In this document: piece after piece, positions 45,968 to 54,998 of the stretch
How positions within the stretch are numbered: position 1 is the stretch's first letter
Layout of the letters: each line of letters starts with the position of its first letter
NCBI GenBank assembly: GCA_012519055.1
Contig: JAAYQU010000046.1
Span: 42,388 to 106,387 of the forward strand
DNA: 64,000 nucleotides
Source: Bacteroidales bacterium
GTDB lineage: Bacteria > Bacteroidota > Bacteroidia > Bacteroidales > Salinivirgaceae
Reading direction: 5' to 3'
Made by a program: the position numbers and the translations under genes
The notes under the pieces: model-generated
The model's input: the letters and a program-made list of their open reading frames with translations, nothing else
Told to the model about the DNA's origin: nothing
The model's database searches: none

Positions 45968-47449
45968 GTGTTCAAAAACAAGATACTTATATACTACATA
46001 AGTGCTATTATTGTTTTAGCACTGGCTGCATTTTTGGTATCAATTGAAAAATACTATTTTGCAGCTGTTCCTTTTGGTATAGCTATTTTAATTATAGCAA
46101 TTTTTTCGCTCAAAAACTTAATGTATATTATTGCTTTTTTAACACCCCTTTCAATTCAGTTATGTTTTTTTGCTGATGTAGATAACGATTTAAGTTTACC
46201 TGTTGAGCCAATTTTGATTGGTCTGTTTTTGTTGGTGCTTTATAAACTTGTGTTTGAGAGAAATTCGTTTAACAAAAAAATATTAACACACCCCGTATCT
46301 ATTGCTATCTACATAAACTTAATTTGGATTGCTATAACTTCATTGACCAGCACAATGCCCATAGTATCTTGGAAATTTACCGTCTCGAGAATGTGGTGTT
46401 TAGCAACTTTTTACATATTGGCTTCACACTTATTTACCAATAAATCATCTATTTACAAGTACTTTTGGTTATATGCCTCTTCTTTCATAATAGTTATAGC
46501 ATATACGTTAATACGGCAAAGTAGTTTCGGATTTTTCGACAGACAAGCTGCAAACTACATGGTAACACCACTACTTCCCGACCACACTTCATATGGAGCT
46601 ATATTGGCAATGTTCATACCATTTATTTTATTTTGCGCATTTAACAAAAGGTTTAGTTCACCAAAAAGACTATTGGCTTTTGCTGTAGGAGTTTTATATA
46701 TATTGGCATTAGTTTTCTCATATACACGTGCAGCATGGGTTGGAGTAGTAGCAAGTGCAGCCCTATTTATTTTATTGGCTTTGAAGATAAAAGCGCGAAC
46801 TATTTTGTTGATAGGAGCAGTTTTAACAACAGTTGTTCTAGCATTTTCAACAGAGATAATGATGAGTCTTGAAAAGAACACTCAAAGCTCATCGGACGAT
46901 TTGAGCGAACAATTGAGATCCGTAACAAATATTAGTACAGATGCCTCAAACCTTGAGCGCATTAACCGTTGGAATTCAGCAATACGAATGTTTAAAGAAC
47001 GTCCTATATTTGGCTTTGGACCTGGAACATACATGTTCCAATACGCTCCCTACCAATTATCTAGCGAACGTACTATAATAAGTACCAATTTTGGAGATGT
47101 CGGAAACGCTCATAGCGAATTTCTGGGACCCTTGGCTGAATCGGGATTGTTAGGAACTGTAACTTTTACCTTAATTCTAATAGTCATAGGAACAACTACT
47201 TTAAGAATATACCACAAAGTAAAAGAACGAGAAGCCAGACTTTTAGCAATAGCCCTGTTTCTGGGGTTAATTACGCACTACGTACACGGCTTCCTGAACA
47301 ATTTTCTTGATATTGATAAGTTTTTGTTCGTGTTTTGGGGATTTACAGCTGCTATTGTAGTAATAGATGTTAAGTTTACAAGAGAGACCAATAATAATTT
47401 ACTTACGTCTAATACACCTTCTAGTTCGGGAACTCCAGAGCAAGAATAG
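45968..47449 (+). CDS. O-antigen ligase/polymerase-like membrane protein (Wzy_C family)
   Basis: The 493-residue product has about 12 membrane segments and one large loop carrying the family motif NAHSEFLGPLAESGLLG (~residue 380), preceded by FGFGPGTYMFQYAP. Such proteins polymerise O-antigen (Wzy) or ligate it to lipid A-core (WaaL), and sequence alone does not separate the two. It starts with GTG at 45968. Its 3' end overlaps the convergent phosphatase gene by 29 bp. Pairing with the Wzz-like gene favours a polysaccharide assembly unit. Confidence 0.84.
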   Translation: MFKNKILIYYISAIIVLALAAFLVSIEKYYFAAVPFGIAILIIAIFSLKNLMYIIAFLTPLSIQLCFFADVDNDLSLPVEPILIGLFLLVLYKLVFERNSFNKKILTHPVSIAIYINLIWIAITSLTSTMPIVSWKFTVSRMWCLATFYILASHLFTNKSSIYKYFWLYASSFIIVIAYTLIRQSSFGFFDRQAANYMVTPLLPDHTSYGAILAMFIPFILFCAFNKRFSSPKRLLAFAVGVLYILALVFSYTRAAWVGVVASAALFILLALKIKARTILLIGAVLTTVVLAFSTEIMMSLEKNTQSSSDDLSEQLRSVTNISTDASNLERINRWNSAIRMFKERPIFGFGPGTYMFQYAPYQLSSERTIISTNFGDVGNAHSEFLGPLAESGLLGTVTFTLILIVIGTTTLRIYHKVKEREARLLAIALFLGLITHYVHGFLNNFLDIDKFLFVFWGFTAAIVVIDVKFTRETNNNLLTSNTPSSSGTPEQE

Positions 47450-48659
47450 TAATATCGTCTATATAAGAACCTTGCCCTTTAAAGGACTCTAATTCATTAA
47501 TTATATTTGATATAACATCATCAATAACAGGTGTTTGCATTAGTTCATGTTCCATAAACGCAGTCCCAAACTCTTCCATGTTTTCGTTTTCAAGCTCAAT
47601 GATTCCATCTGTAAACATAATTAATCTAGAGCCTTGTGTAACATACTCACTTCCAATAGTTATTGATGGAATAAAATCTAACATACCAACACCTATACTT
47701 CCACTTTGTAAAAACTTAATTTCCTTGAGTCCTGCCTGATATAAAATAGGAGGGTTATGCCCAGCATTAACGTAGGTCAGCTTCTTGTTTTGTGAATTAT
47801 ATTCTCCTATAAAAAGTGTAACAAACTTCTCCCCATTTACATTATTCATAACACGCTGGTTCAACTCATGAACAATCTCATCTAATTTAAGATTTGCCGC
47901 AAAAAGTGCCCGAACATTTGCCTGAAAGTTAGACATTAGCAGTGCAGCAGAGATTCCTTTTCCTGATACATCTGCAATACAAAATCCGTATCTGTGATCA
48001 TTTATTTGAACAACATCATAATAATCACCACCAACCTCAAAGTGTGGTAAATAGCAGGCTGTAGCAACTATATCTTCATTGTTTGGAAGCGAAGAGTGGC
48101 TTGGAATCAGCATAGACTGTACACGACTTGCCAAATCTAGCTCCTTCTTAATAATCTCCTGACGAAGGTTTTGATTGTATAGATTCCTATTTTCGATGGC
48201 TACCGCCACAATGTTTGTCATTGTCTGAATAAAATGCAGGTGTTTTATTGTGGGACTCATTCCAACACGCTCCTCTTCAATATCTCCAATTAAAAGATAA
48301 GCTAAGGGTCGTTCATTATGAAATACAGGAATAAGGACGTCAAAAACCGTTAATTGACGATTGATAGCATTGGTAAGACTGGTAATTTGAGTATAGTAGG
48401 TAAAATCATCAGGAACCTTTATTTCATCAACGACTTTGCGATCAACTCCGCTTGACAAAATACGTTCCCACTTTTCATTATAATGATATAAAAGAACTTT
48501 GCCTATATTAAGCTCATCTTTTAAAATGCCAAGATACCTATCCAATACCTCTTCAACAGGTAAATTCTCATTGATTGCTATTGTCAACTTAAGCAAAAAA
48601 TCTAGTTTGAAATTGCAAAACTGTAATCTCCTTAATGACGCCTTTTTATTTGATTCCAT
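47421..48659 (-). CDS. SpoIIE-type PP2C phosphatase with N-terminal GAF-like domain
   Basis: The 412-residue protein has a GAF-like sensor region (~25-175), a helical linker (DLASRVQSMLIPS) and a PPM/SpoIIE phosphatase domain (~200-412). The metal-binding acidic motifs are GGDYYDVV, CIADVSGKGISAA, FTDGIIEL and DDITILAL. Such proteins, often called RsbU-like, dephosphorylate anti-anti-sigma or SiaC-type partners. No sigma/anti-sigma gene is next to it. The 219-bp gap upstream (48660-48878) holds no recognisable element. Confidence 0.87.
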   Translation of the reverse strand: MESNKKASLRRLQFCNFKLDFLLKLTIAINENLPVEEVLDRYLGILKDELNIGKVLLYHYNEKWERILSSGVDRKVVDEIKVPDDFTYYTQITSLTNAINRQLTVFDVLIPVFHNERPLAYLLIGDIEEERVGMSPTIKHLHFIQTMTNIVAVAIENRNLYNQNLRQEIIKKELDLASRVQSMLIPSHSSLPNNEDIVATACYLPHFEVGGDYYDVVQINDHRYGFCIADVSGKGISAALLMSNFQANVRALFAANLKLDEIVHELNQRVMNNVNGEKFVTLFIGEYNSQNKKLTYVNAGHNPPILYQAGLKEIKFLQSGSIGVGMLDFIPSITIGSEYVTQGSRLIMFTDGIIELENENMEEFGTAFMEHELMQTPVIDDVISNIINELESFKGQGSYIDDITILALEFPN

Positions 48660-48878
48660 ATCGCATTTGCCGTTATTTATAGGTTACATTAATTTCTAGA
48701 CATGACTAAACTGTAAAAGTAACTCATATTGATTGCAATTGCAAAATTTACTGCCTAAACAATTCAAAATTTCTATCTTTCTTGTTTTAAGGAAATTATA
48801 ATTCTATCTAAACAGTTGTAAATATCTTACTTAACTATGTTACGCTCTAGTTTAGATATGACTTTTGTTATACAACAT

Positions 48879-49445
48879 TTACCTAACGCGTTCAGCATAA
48901 GAGTAGTCAGCTGTATTTACCCGTATAACGTCGCCTATATTGACAAAAAGAGGTACTTTAACATTTGCACCCGTTTCTACAGTTGCATCTTTCAAAGCTG
49001 TTGACGAAGCTGTATCACCTTTCAATCCGGGCTCAGTATATGTTACCTCAAGCTCTACTGTAATTGGCAACTCTGCAGTTAATGGGGTCTCAGTTTCGGC
49101 ATGAAAAACTATTTCCACGTCTTCTCCCTCTTTCATAAGATCTGGCGAAGAGATCAGTTTTTCATCAATTAAAACCTGTTCAAATGTCTCTTTATGCATA
49201 AAAACAAATCCTGTCTCTTCTTTATAAAGATATTGGTAAGGTCTTCTCTCTATTCTTACGATATCTATCTTAGCTCCTGAAGGGAAAGTATTATCTATTA
49301 CACGTCCGTTTTCTAGATTTTTAAGTTTAGTTCGAATAAAAGCTGGACCTTTCCCTGGCTTTACGTGTTGAAATTGAACTACTTGATACAATCCATCACG
49401 AAACTGAATTGTTAATCCATTTTTAATGTCTGTTGTGTCTCCCAT
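48879..49445 (-). CDS. efp: elongation factor P
   Basis: EF-P rescues ribosomes stalled at polyproline stretches. The 188-residue product has three beta-barrel domains. The conserved loop HVKPGKGPAFIRTKL has Lys32 at the position modified in E. coli (Lys34). The C-terminus ends VNTADYSYAERVR. It lies 26 bp downstream of tsaB and is probably cotranscribed with it. Confidence 0.95.
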   Translation of the reverse strand: MGDTTDIKNGLTIQFRDGLYQVVQFQHVKPGKGPAFIRTKLKNLENGRVIDNTFPSGAKIDIVRIERRPYQYLYKEETGFVFMHKETFEQVLIDEKLISSPDLMKEGEDVEIVFHAETETPLTAELPITVELEVTYTEPGLKGDTASSTALKDATVETGANVKVPLFVNIGDVIRVNTADYSYAERVR

Positions 49446-49471
49446 AATTGTATTCTATTTTTGTGTGATAA

Positions 49472-50176
49472 CTACTTTTTACCTTTACTAAAATAAGGCT
49501 TAGGTTGTTTTGCCATAAATTCCTTTAAATATATTGGTTCGTCATAAGCCAAGTCGGCGAATTGTTTTGAAGCAATTCTTTTACTTGCCAAAGGATACAT
49601 ATATTTAGCTGAAATAAAAATATCTGTGTGTATTCTTGCATTATTGTGATTTATCACGTCTAAAATTTTAAATGCTCCATTACCGCAAAAGTGAATAACA
49701 CTTGACTCCAACATCTCTGCGTATGACGATTCTGTAATAATATGAGGCTCTAACTCCCCAACTTCATTCAAATGCTTGTCATATATGTTATGATATACCT
49801 CCATTCTGCGTGCGTCGATCATTGGACATATTAATTCTCCTTCATTAATATTGATGTTTGAAATACATGCCTGGGCAATTATTTCAGTTGAGGGGATCAT
49901 TATCAAAGGTTTATTTAACCCGTAACAAAATCCCTTAGCTACAGATACACCTATACGAAGGCCAGTATACGACCCTGGACCACAGCTAACAGCAATATAG
50001 CCAATATCATTTGGCAGTAAACTATTGTCAGTCAACAATTTCTTAATAAAAACTGTTAAAACTTTTGAATGTGCATTTTCTAAATCAGACTCAGCATAAG
50101 CCAACATCTCTTGACCGCAAAAAATAGCTACTGAACATATGTTGGTAGCTGTCTCTATGCACAAAATATTAACCAT
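49472..50176 (-). CDS. tsaB: tRNA N6-threonylcarbamoyladenosine synthesis protein TsaB
   Basis: TsaB is the scaffold partner of TsaD in the t6A37 tRNA modification complex. The 234-residue product starts MVNILCIETATNICSVAI and contains the ASKHA-fold motif AVSCGPGSYTGLRIGVSVAKG (~residue 65), the TsaB signature. The ATG at 50174-50176 was chosen because a longer frame from a TTG would start inside the predicted promoter (50195-50202). Confidence 0.93.
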   Translation of the reverse strand: MVNILCIETATNICSVAIFCGQEMLAYAESDLENAHSKVLTVFIKKLLTDNSLLPNDIGYIAVSCGPGSYTGLRIGVSVAKGFCYGLNKPLIMIPSTEIIAQACISNININEGELICPMIDARRMEVYHNIYDKHLNEVGELEPHIITESSYAEMLESSVIHFCGNGAFKILDVINHNNARIHTDIFISAKYMYPLASKRIASKQFADLAYDEPIYLKEFMAKQPKPYFSKGKK

Positions 50177-50194
50177 TGTTATTAATTTTACGCA

Positions 50195-50202
50195 CAAAGA
50201 TA
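50195..50202 (-). promoter_or_regulatory. -7 promoter element of tsaB-efp
   Basis: TATCTTTG on the minus strand, an exact TAnnTTTG, 19 bp before the tsaB ATG. No convincing -33 is present. Confidence 0.45.
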
Positions 50203-50260
50203 ATAAATTCCATTTTGGTTGAATATGAAATTAGCGATCTTTACAAAACAAACTTTTACC

Positions 50261-51604
50261 TTAAAGCTGTATATCAGCACCACGGTAAAAATCAAGTATC
50301 TTAGTTTTTACTATGAAATCATATTTACTTTGCAGTAGTCTTGATTTTACCTGATTCAACTTGTTTTTCTCTATATTATAATCTGTTGCGCTAATTGCCC
50401 CAGCATTAAATCGTTGTTCAGCAAAACGATAAGATTCTTCGCTTGCTTCAACTGCCTGTTTGCGTGCATTATAGTTTTCGCGTGAAGCTAATACATCATT
50501 GTACGCTGATTGAATAATTTTATAAATATCTTGCTTTACTTTTTCTATCTCATTTTCAGTTGTTAATGTCTCTACTTGAGCATTAGCAACGTTTGTGCGA
50601 TTTCTAAATTTGTTGAATATTGGTATTGAAAGAGACACACCAAACTCGGCCTGACGACGATCTCTCAATTGGTCAAGTAGCATATAGTCGGTACTTCCAT
50701 TTTGTGGATTTATTGCAAAATTATTGTAAGGAGAAGATAAGGCAGCACTAAGTGCTAATGTTGGATAGTAACCCGATTTAGCTATTTTTTCTCCTGTTTT
50801 TGAAATATCCAATTGCACTTCAACAAGTTTGATTTCAGGCAAAAAAACAATTGCCTCAGAATAAAGTCCTTCCATAGAGAGAGTGTCCGAAAACGTCAAT
50901 ATATAGTTCTCAATATCAGGCTTTTCTATTTCAAAAACACCCTCATCATAGTTCATTAGTTGAGATAAATTGAGTAGCGAAACTTTAATTTGATTCTCAT
51001 ATCCAACCAATTGCGACTCCTCTTCTGCTCTCTGACTGGTCAGAGCTAATAAATCTCCTTTCGCCACAGTTCCCGATTCTATTAACTTTTGCGTTCTCTC
51101 TATTTGCTGGTCGGTTGTTGAAAGTTGTTCCACCAATATCTCCAACTGTTCCTGATTATACAAAGAAACCAAATAGGCATTTACGATCTCTAAAATCAGT
51201 TGATTTTTGAGAATTTCGTAACTTATTTTTCCTGTCTCTAATTCAAGCAATCTTCGGTTAGTTGTGTGCATTTTTCTAAATCCCTCAAACAGATACACAT
51301 TCGACGACAATCCTACATTGAAAGATGTAACCTGCTGATTTATAAATTGCGACTGCTCGTAACTAAATGTCTGTCCGAAACTTTGACCAAACCTCGACAT
51401 AGCGTTCAAGTCCGGTAATAAATCGTATTTCGATTGCTTGTAGTTGTTTTGCAAAACTTGCTGCGACAGCTCCTGTTTTTTCAGATTAAGGTTGTGTTCT
51501 ATAGCATAATTTATGCACGTTGGCAAGTCTAATGTTTGCGTATTTTCTTGAGCTTCAGCATTTATGGTATAAATAACTAAAAGCAAAAATAAAACATTTC
51601 GCAT
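50261..51604 (-). CDS. TolC-family outer membrane efflux protein
   Basis: TolC proteins form the outer-membrane channel of tripartite pumps. The 447-residue product has a signal peptide (1-18). It has the internally repeated long-helix/short-strand pattern of the OEP fold (LDLPTCINYAIEHNLNLKKQ, VSLSIPIFNKFRNRTNVANA, AEQRFNAGAISATDY). It is transcribed divergently from the ABC exporter and adaptor genes, and the two sides probably make one pump, sharing a 179-bp control region with a strong inverted repeat. Confidence 0.92.
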   Translation of the reverse strand: MRNVLFLLLVIYTINAEAQENTQTLDLPTCINYAIEHNLNLKKQELSQQVLQNNYKQSKYDLLPDLNAMSRFGQSFGQTFSYEQSQFINQQVTSFNVGLSSNVYLFEGFRKMHTTNRRLLELETGKISYEILKNQLILEIVNAYLVSLYNQEQLEILVEQLSTTDQQIERTQKLIESGTVAKGDLLALTSQRAEEESQLVGYENQIKVSLLNLSQLMNYDEGVFEIEKPDIENYILTFSDTLSMEGLYSEAIVFLPEIKLVEVQLDISKTGEKIAKSGYYPTLALSAALSSPYNNFAINPQNGSTDYMLLDQLRDRRQAEFGVSLSIPIFNKFRNRTNVANAQVETLTTENEIEKVKQDIYKIIQSAYNDVLASRENYNARKQAVEASEESYRFAEQRFNAGAISATDYNIEKNKLNQVKSRLLQSKYDFIVKTKILDFYRGADIQL

Positions 51605-51632
51605 TGTTTGTAATTTTAGATTTTTAATAACA

Positions 51633-51640
51633 CAAATTTA
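51633..51640 (-). promoter_or_regulatory. -7 promoter element of tolC-like gene
   Basis: TAAATTTG on the minus strand matches TAnnTTTG, 29 bp before the ATG. No -33 is recognised. Confidence 0.4.
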
Positions 51641-51672
51641 TAAATAAAACAAAAACCTTATGACGCATTAAC

Positions 51673-51706
51673 AACAATATTGTTACAAAATTATCCGTTT
51701 TGTAAC
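51673..51706. promoter_or_regulatory. overlapping palindromes, operator candidate between tolC and the exporter
   Basis: A perfect 12-bp palindrome AACAATATTGTT (51673-51684) overlaps a 9-bp inverted repeat GTTACAAAA with a 7-nt spacer and TTTTGTAAC (51682-51706). It lies between the two predicted -7 elements of divergent genes, the usual place for a shared repressor or activator site. No regulator gene is adjacent. Confidence 0.5.
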
Positions 51707-51745
51707 TTTTGAACGAAATAAACGTCCCAAGTTCAGTTTTTTAAA

Positions 51746-51753
51746 TAAATTTG
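51746..51753 (+). promoter_or_regulatory. -7 promoter element of the exporter operon
   Basis: TAAATTTG matches TAnnTTTG, 30 bp before the ATG of the ATPase gene. No -33 is recognised, which would fit an activated promoter. Confidence 0.4.
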
Positions 51754-51783
51754 TTCCTTTGTTAAAATAACCTTTATGACCGT

Positions 51784-52479
51784 ATGATATCTATTAAAAA
51801 TCTTCACAAATCATATCCAATAGGTCAGAGCAGCTTACATGTTTTGAAAGGAATCAGTTTTGATATTGACGACGGAGAATTGGTTTCAATTATGGGTAGC
51901 TCCGGTTCGGGCAAATCTACTTTGTTAAATATTATAGGACTACTTGACTCGTATGACAATGGTTCTTATTATCTCAACGATTTGTTAATGGAAAACCTTT
52001 CAGAAACTAAAGCAGCATACTACAGAAATAAATATTTTGGATTTGTTTTCCAGTCGTTTAATCTTATTGCGTATAAAAATGCGCAGGAGAATATTGCTCT
52101 ACCCTTGTACTATCAAGGCATTTCGCGAAAAAAACGCAACACAATGGCAATGGAGTATTTAGACAAAGTTGGATTACGTGATTGGGCACACCATTTACCA
52201 AGTGAGTTGAGTGGAGGTCAGAAACAACGTATTGCTATTGCCCGAGCATTAGTTACTAAACCTAAATTAATTCTTGCTGACGAGCCTACTGGAGCATTAG
52301 ACTCTCAAACTTCGTACGAAGTTATGAACCTACTTACAGATATAAACAAACAGGGCATAACCGTAATAATAGTAACCCACGAGCGCGAAATATCTGATAT
52401 GACAAACAGAATTATTCGCTTACGAGACGGTATGATATTAGAAGACAGACCAATAGAAAAAGCTAAAGCCAATGTTTAG
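51784..52479 (+). CDS. ABC transporter ATP-binding protein, MacB/LolD-like
   Basis: The 231-residue ATPase has Walker A MGSSGSGKST (~residue 40), the Q-loop FVFQSFNL, the signature LSGGQKQRIAIARAL (~140), Walker B LILADEPTGALD and the switch His in VTHER. This subgroup works with FtsX-fold permeases in mechanotransmission, moving substrates from the periplasm outward instead of across the inner membrane. Its stop overlaps the start of the first permease by 8 bp. Confidence 0.94.
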   Translation: MISIKNLHKSYPIGQSSLHVLKGISFDIDDGELVSIMGSSGSGKSTLLNIIGLLDSYDNGSYYLNDLLMENLSETKAAYYRNKYFGFVFQSFNLIAYKNAQENIALPLYYQGISRKKRNTMAMEYLDKVGLRDWAHHLPSELSGGQKQRIAIARALVTKPKLILADEPTGALDSQTSYEVMNLLTDINKQGITVIIVTHEREISDMTNRIIRLRDGMILEDRPIEKAKANV

Positions 52480-53704
52480 TATCGATAAATGGCATGAAAT
52501 ATTTATCACTATTGGTAAAAACAAGTTACGTTCGGCTCTCACAGCTTTTAGCGTTGCCTGGGGTATATTTATGCTTATAATTCTTTTGGGAGCTGGACAA
52601 GGTTTGCAAAATGGAATTATGGCAAATTTTGAGTCAGATGCCACTAACGGTATGTGGATATACTCAGGGATAACAAGTAAAGAGCATGATGGGTTGCAGT
52701 CCAACCGTTATATTCAATTTAATAATCGTGATTACGACGAAACAAAAAGAATTAATAGCGAAAATATAGAACACTCTAATGCTACGGTTTGGGTTTGGTC
52801 AGATAACCTTATAACATATGGTAAAGAATCTGTGAACTACGATATCGCAGGGGTTTATTCAGGAGCTCAAGAGATTGAAAAAACTGATATCATTAAAGGC
52901 AGATTTATTAATAAGCTCGACTGTAATGAGAATAAAAAATCGGTTGTAATCTCAGAAAAAGCACGACTAGAATTATTTAAAGATAAAAATGCAATTGGAG
53001 AGTGGATAAATATCGGAGGGATACCTTTTAAAGTTGTTGGCATCTATATTTCCGATAGCGATAGAGATAACGACGTGGTTTTCGTGCCATTTTCTACAGC
53101 CCAACGTTCATTTAGTTTAGTAAATAGAGTTAATATTTTATCCCTCACAATCAAAGGCTTAACCACAGAAGAAACAGAAGATTTTGAAAAAGCCTTACGA
53201 AAACAATTTGCCTCGAGGCATAACTTTGATCCAACTGATGAAAGTGCTATCTATATCCAGAATAACCTCGTAAATTTAAAGCAAATAAACGCGATGTTTT
53301 CAGGCATTTCAGCTTTTATTTGGCTGATTGGTATCGGCACCATAATAGCAGGTATTGTCGGCGTTAGCAATATAATGCTGATTGTCGTAAAAGAACGGAC
53401 TAAAGAGATAGGTATCCGAAAAGCTATCGGAGCAACGCCTTGGTCAATAATTGGTGATATTCTTATGGAGGCAATCTTAATAACCACTGTAGCAGGATAT
53501 TTTGGACTTGTCTTGGGAGTTGCGGTGTTAGAGCTCTTTTCAACCATTGTCCCTCCGACCGATTTTTTTAGAAGCCCACAAGCAAATTTACAAATAGCTA
53601 TAAGTGCAACAATATTGTTGATAATATGTGGAACCATTGCAGGATTTGTACCTGCACGAAGAGCAGCAGCAATAAAACCCATAGTCGCACTCCGTGATGA
53701 ATAA
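52472..53704 (+). CDS. MacB-type ABC permease (first of two)
   Basis: The 410-residue product has a membrane segment at ~20-42, a large periplasmic MacB core domain (~45-260), then three membrane segments with the FtsX-family motif VKERTKEIGIRKAIGATPWSI (~305-325) before the last two. The ATPase is encoded separately upstream. It is followed after 11 bp by a related permease, so the pump may be a heterodimer. Confidence 0.92.
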   Translation: MFSIDKWHEIFITIGKNKLRSALTAFSVAWGIFMLIILLGAGQGLQNGIMANFESDATNGMWIYSGITSKEHDGLQSNRYIQFNNRDYDETKRINSENIEHSNATVWVWSDNLITYGKESVNYDIAGVYSGAQEIEKTDIIKGRFINKLDCNENKKSVVISEKARLELFKDKNAIGEWINIGGIPFKVVGIYISDSDRDNDVVFVPFSTAQRSFSLVNRVNILSLTIKGLTTEETEDFEKALRKQFASRHNFDPTDESAIYIQNNLVNLKQINAMFSGISAFIWLIGIGTIIAGIVGVSNIMLIVVKERTKEIGIRKAIGATPWSIIGDILMEAILITTVAGYFGLVLGVAVLELFSTIVPPTDFFRSPQANLQIAISATILLIICGTIAGFVPARRAAAIKPIVALRDE

Positions 53705-53715
53705 AAAACTTGTTT

Positions 53716-54975
53716 ATGTTTGATATTGACCACTTTAAAGAGATAATTCACACGCTAAAAAGCAACAAAATGCGGACGATTATGACTGCATTTGGAGTTT
53801 TTTGGGGAATTTTTATGCTTGTGGTTATGTTAGGAATGGGTAATGGCTTTAAAAATGCTATATTCAAAAACTTGGGAGATTTTGCAACTAACAGCGCATT
53901 TATGTGGACAAACATTACTACAAAACCGTACGCAGGGTTTGATAAGGGGCGTAGCTGGAATTTTAGAAATGGAGATATTGCAGCGTTAACACATAATGTT
54001 GAGGGACTCGAACGATTAGCACCACGAGTACAAGCATCAAGAAGAAACACTTCCAACAATGTAGTTTACGGTACAAAAAGTGGTTCGTTCACTGTTTACG
54101 GAGATTATCCCGATTGGAATTATATAGATCCCGTTGATATAATCGAAGGGCGATATATTAACGAAATGGATATAATTAATTATCGAAAAGTTGTGGTAAT
54201 TAGCAACTTAGCAAAAAATACACTGTTTGCTAATGACGAAGAACCATTGAATAAATTTATTAGGGTAAACGGCGTTTATTATAAAGTTGTAGGCATATTC
54301 AAATCAAAAAAATCAGGCGGACAAGCGCAAGGAGAAGAAAAAAACGTACACCTTCCATTTACCACAATGCAACGAATATATAATTACGGAGATATTGTTT
54401 TTTGGTTTTCCCTAACAGCCGATCCAAAAATATCTGTTGCAACAGTCGCCGACAATGTTATGAAGATATTGAAAAAACGCCACAAAATACACCCCGAAGA
54501 CGATAGAGCAATTGGACACTTCAACGTAGAAAAAGAGTTTAAAAAAGTAAACGGACTTTTCCTGAGTGTTGCCGCATTAATATGGATAGTAGGTATTGGA
54601 ACTTTACTGTCTGGAGCAATTGGTATTAGCAATATAATGTTAGTAGTTGTGAAAGAGCGAACTAATGAGATAGGAATAAGACGAGCAATCGGGGCATCGC
54701 CATTTAAAATAATTACCCAAGTTATATCCGAGTCGATAGTATTGACATTATCAGCCGGTTGGTTGGGGTTAGCAGCGGGAGTCGGTGTTATACAAATAAT
54801 AGATACTGCAACTTCCGGAGCTGAGTTTCCCATAATGTATAATCCAATGATAAGTTTTAACATGGGACTCTTTGCGCTCGGAATATTAATAGTTAGCGGA
54901 ATAATCGCAGGATTGATACCTGCCCACCGAGCAGTTAAAATGAAGCCAATAGAAGCATTACGAACAGAAAAATAA
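53716..54975 (+). CDS. MacB-type ABC permease (second of two)
   Basis: The 419-residue product has the same architecture as the preceding gene: one helix, a periplasmic core, then three helices with VKERTNEIGIRRAIGASPFKI. The two are clearly paralogues but well diverged, which suggests an old duplication with distinct roles. The ATG at 53716 is chosen over an in-frame TTG two codons upstream. The adaptor gene follows after 23 bp. Confidence 0.92.
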   Translation: MFDIDHFKEIIHTLKSNKMRTIMTAFGVFWGIFMLVVMLGMGNGFKNAIFKNLGDFATNSAFMWTNITTKPYAGFDKGRSWNFRNGDIAALTHNVEGLERLAPRVQASRRNTSNNVVYGTKSGSFTVYGDYPDWNYIDPVDIIEGRYINEMDIINYRKVVVISNLAKNTLFANDEEPLNKFIRVNGVYYKVVGIFKSKKSGGQAQGEEKNVHLPFTTMQRIYNYGDIVFWFSLTADPKISVATVADNVMKILKKRHKIHPEDDRAIGHFNVEKEFKKVNGLFLSVAALIWIVGIGTLLSGAIGISNIMLVVVKERTNEIGIRRAIGASPFKIITQVISESIVLTLSAGWLGLAAGVGVIQIIDTATSGAEFPIMYNPMISFNMGLFALGILIVSGIIAGLIPAHRAVKMKPIEALRTEK

Positions 54976-54998
54976 AAAAACCTTTAAATAAAGTTATT

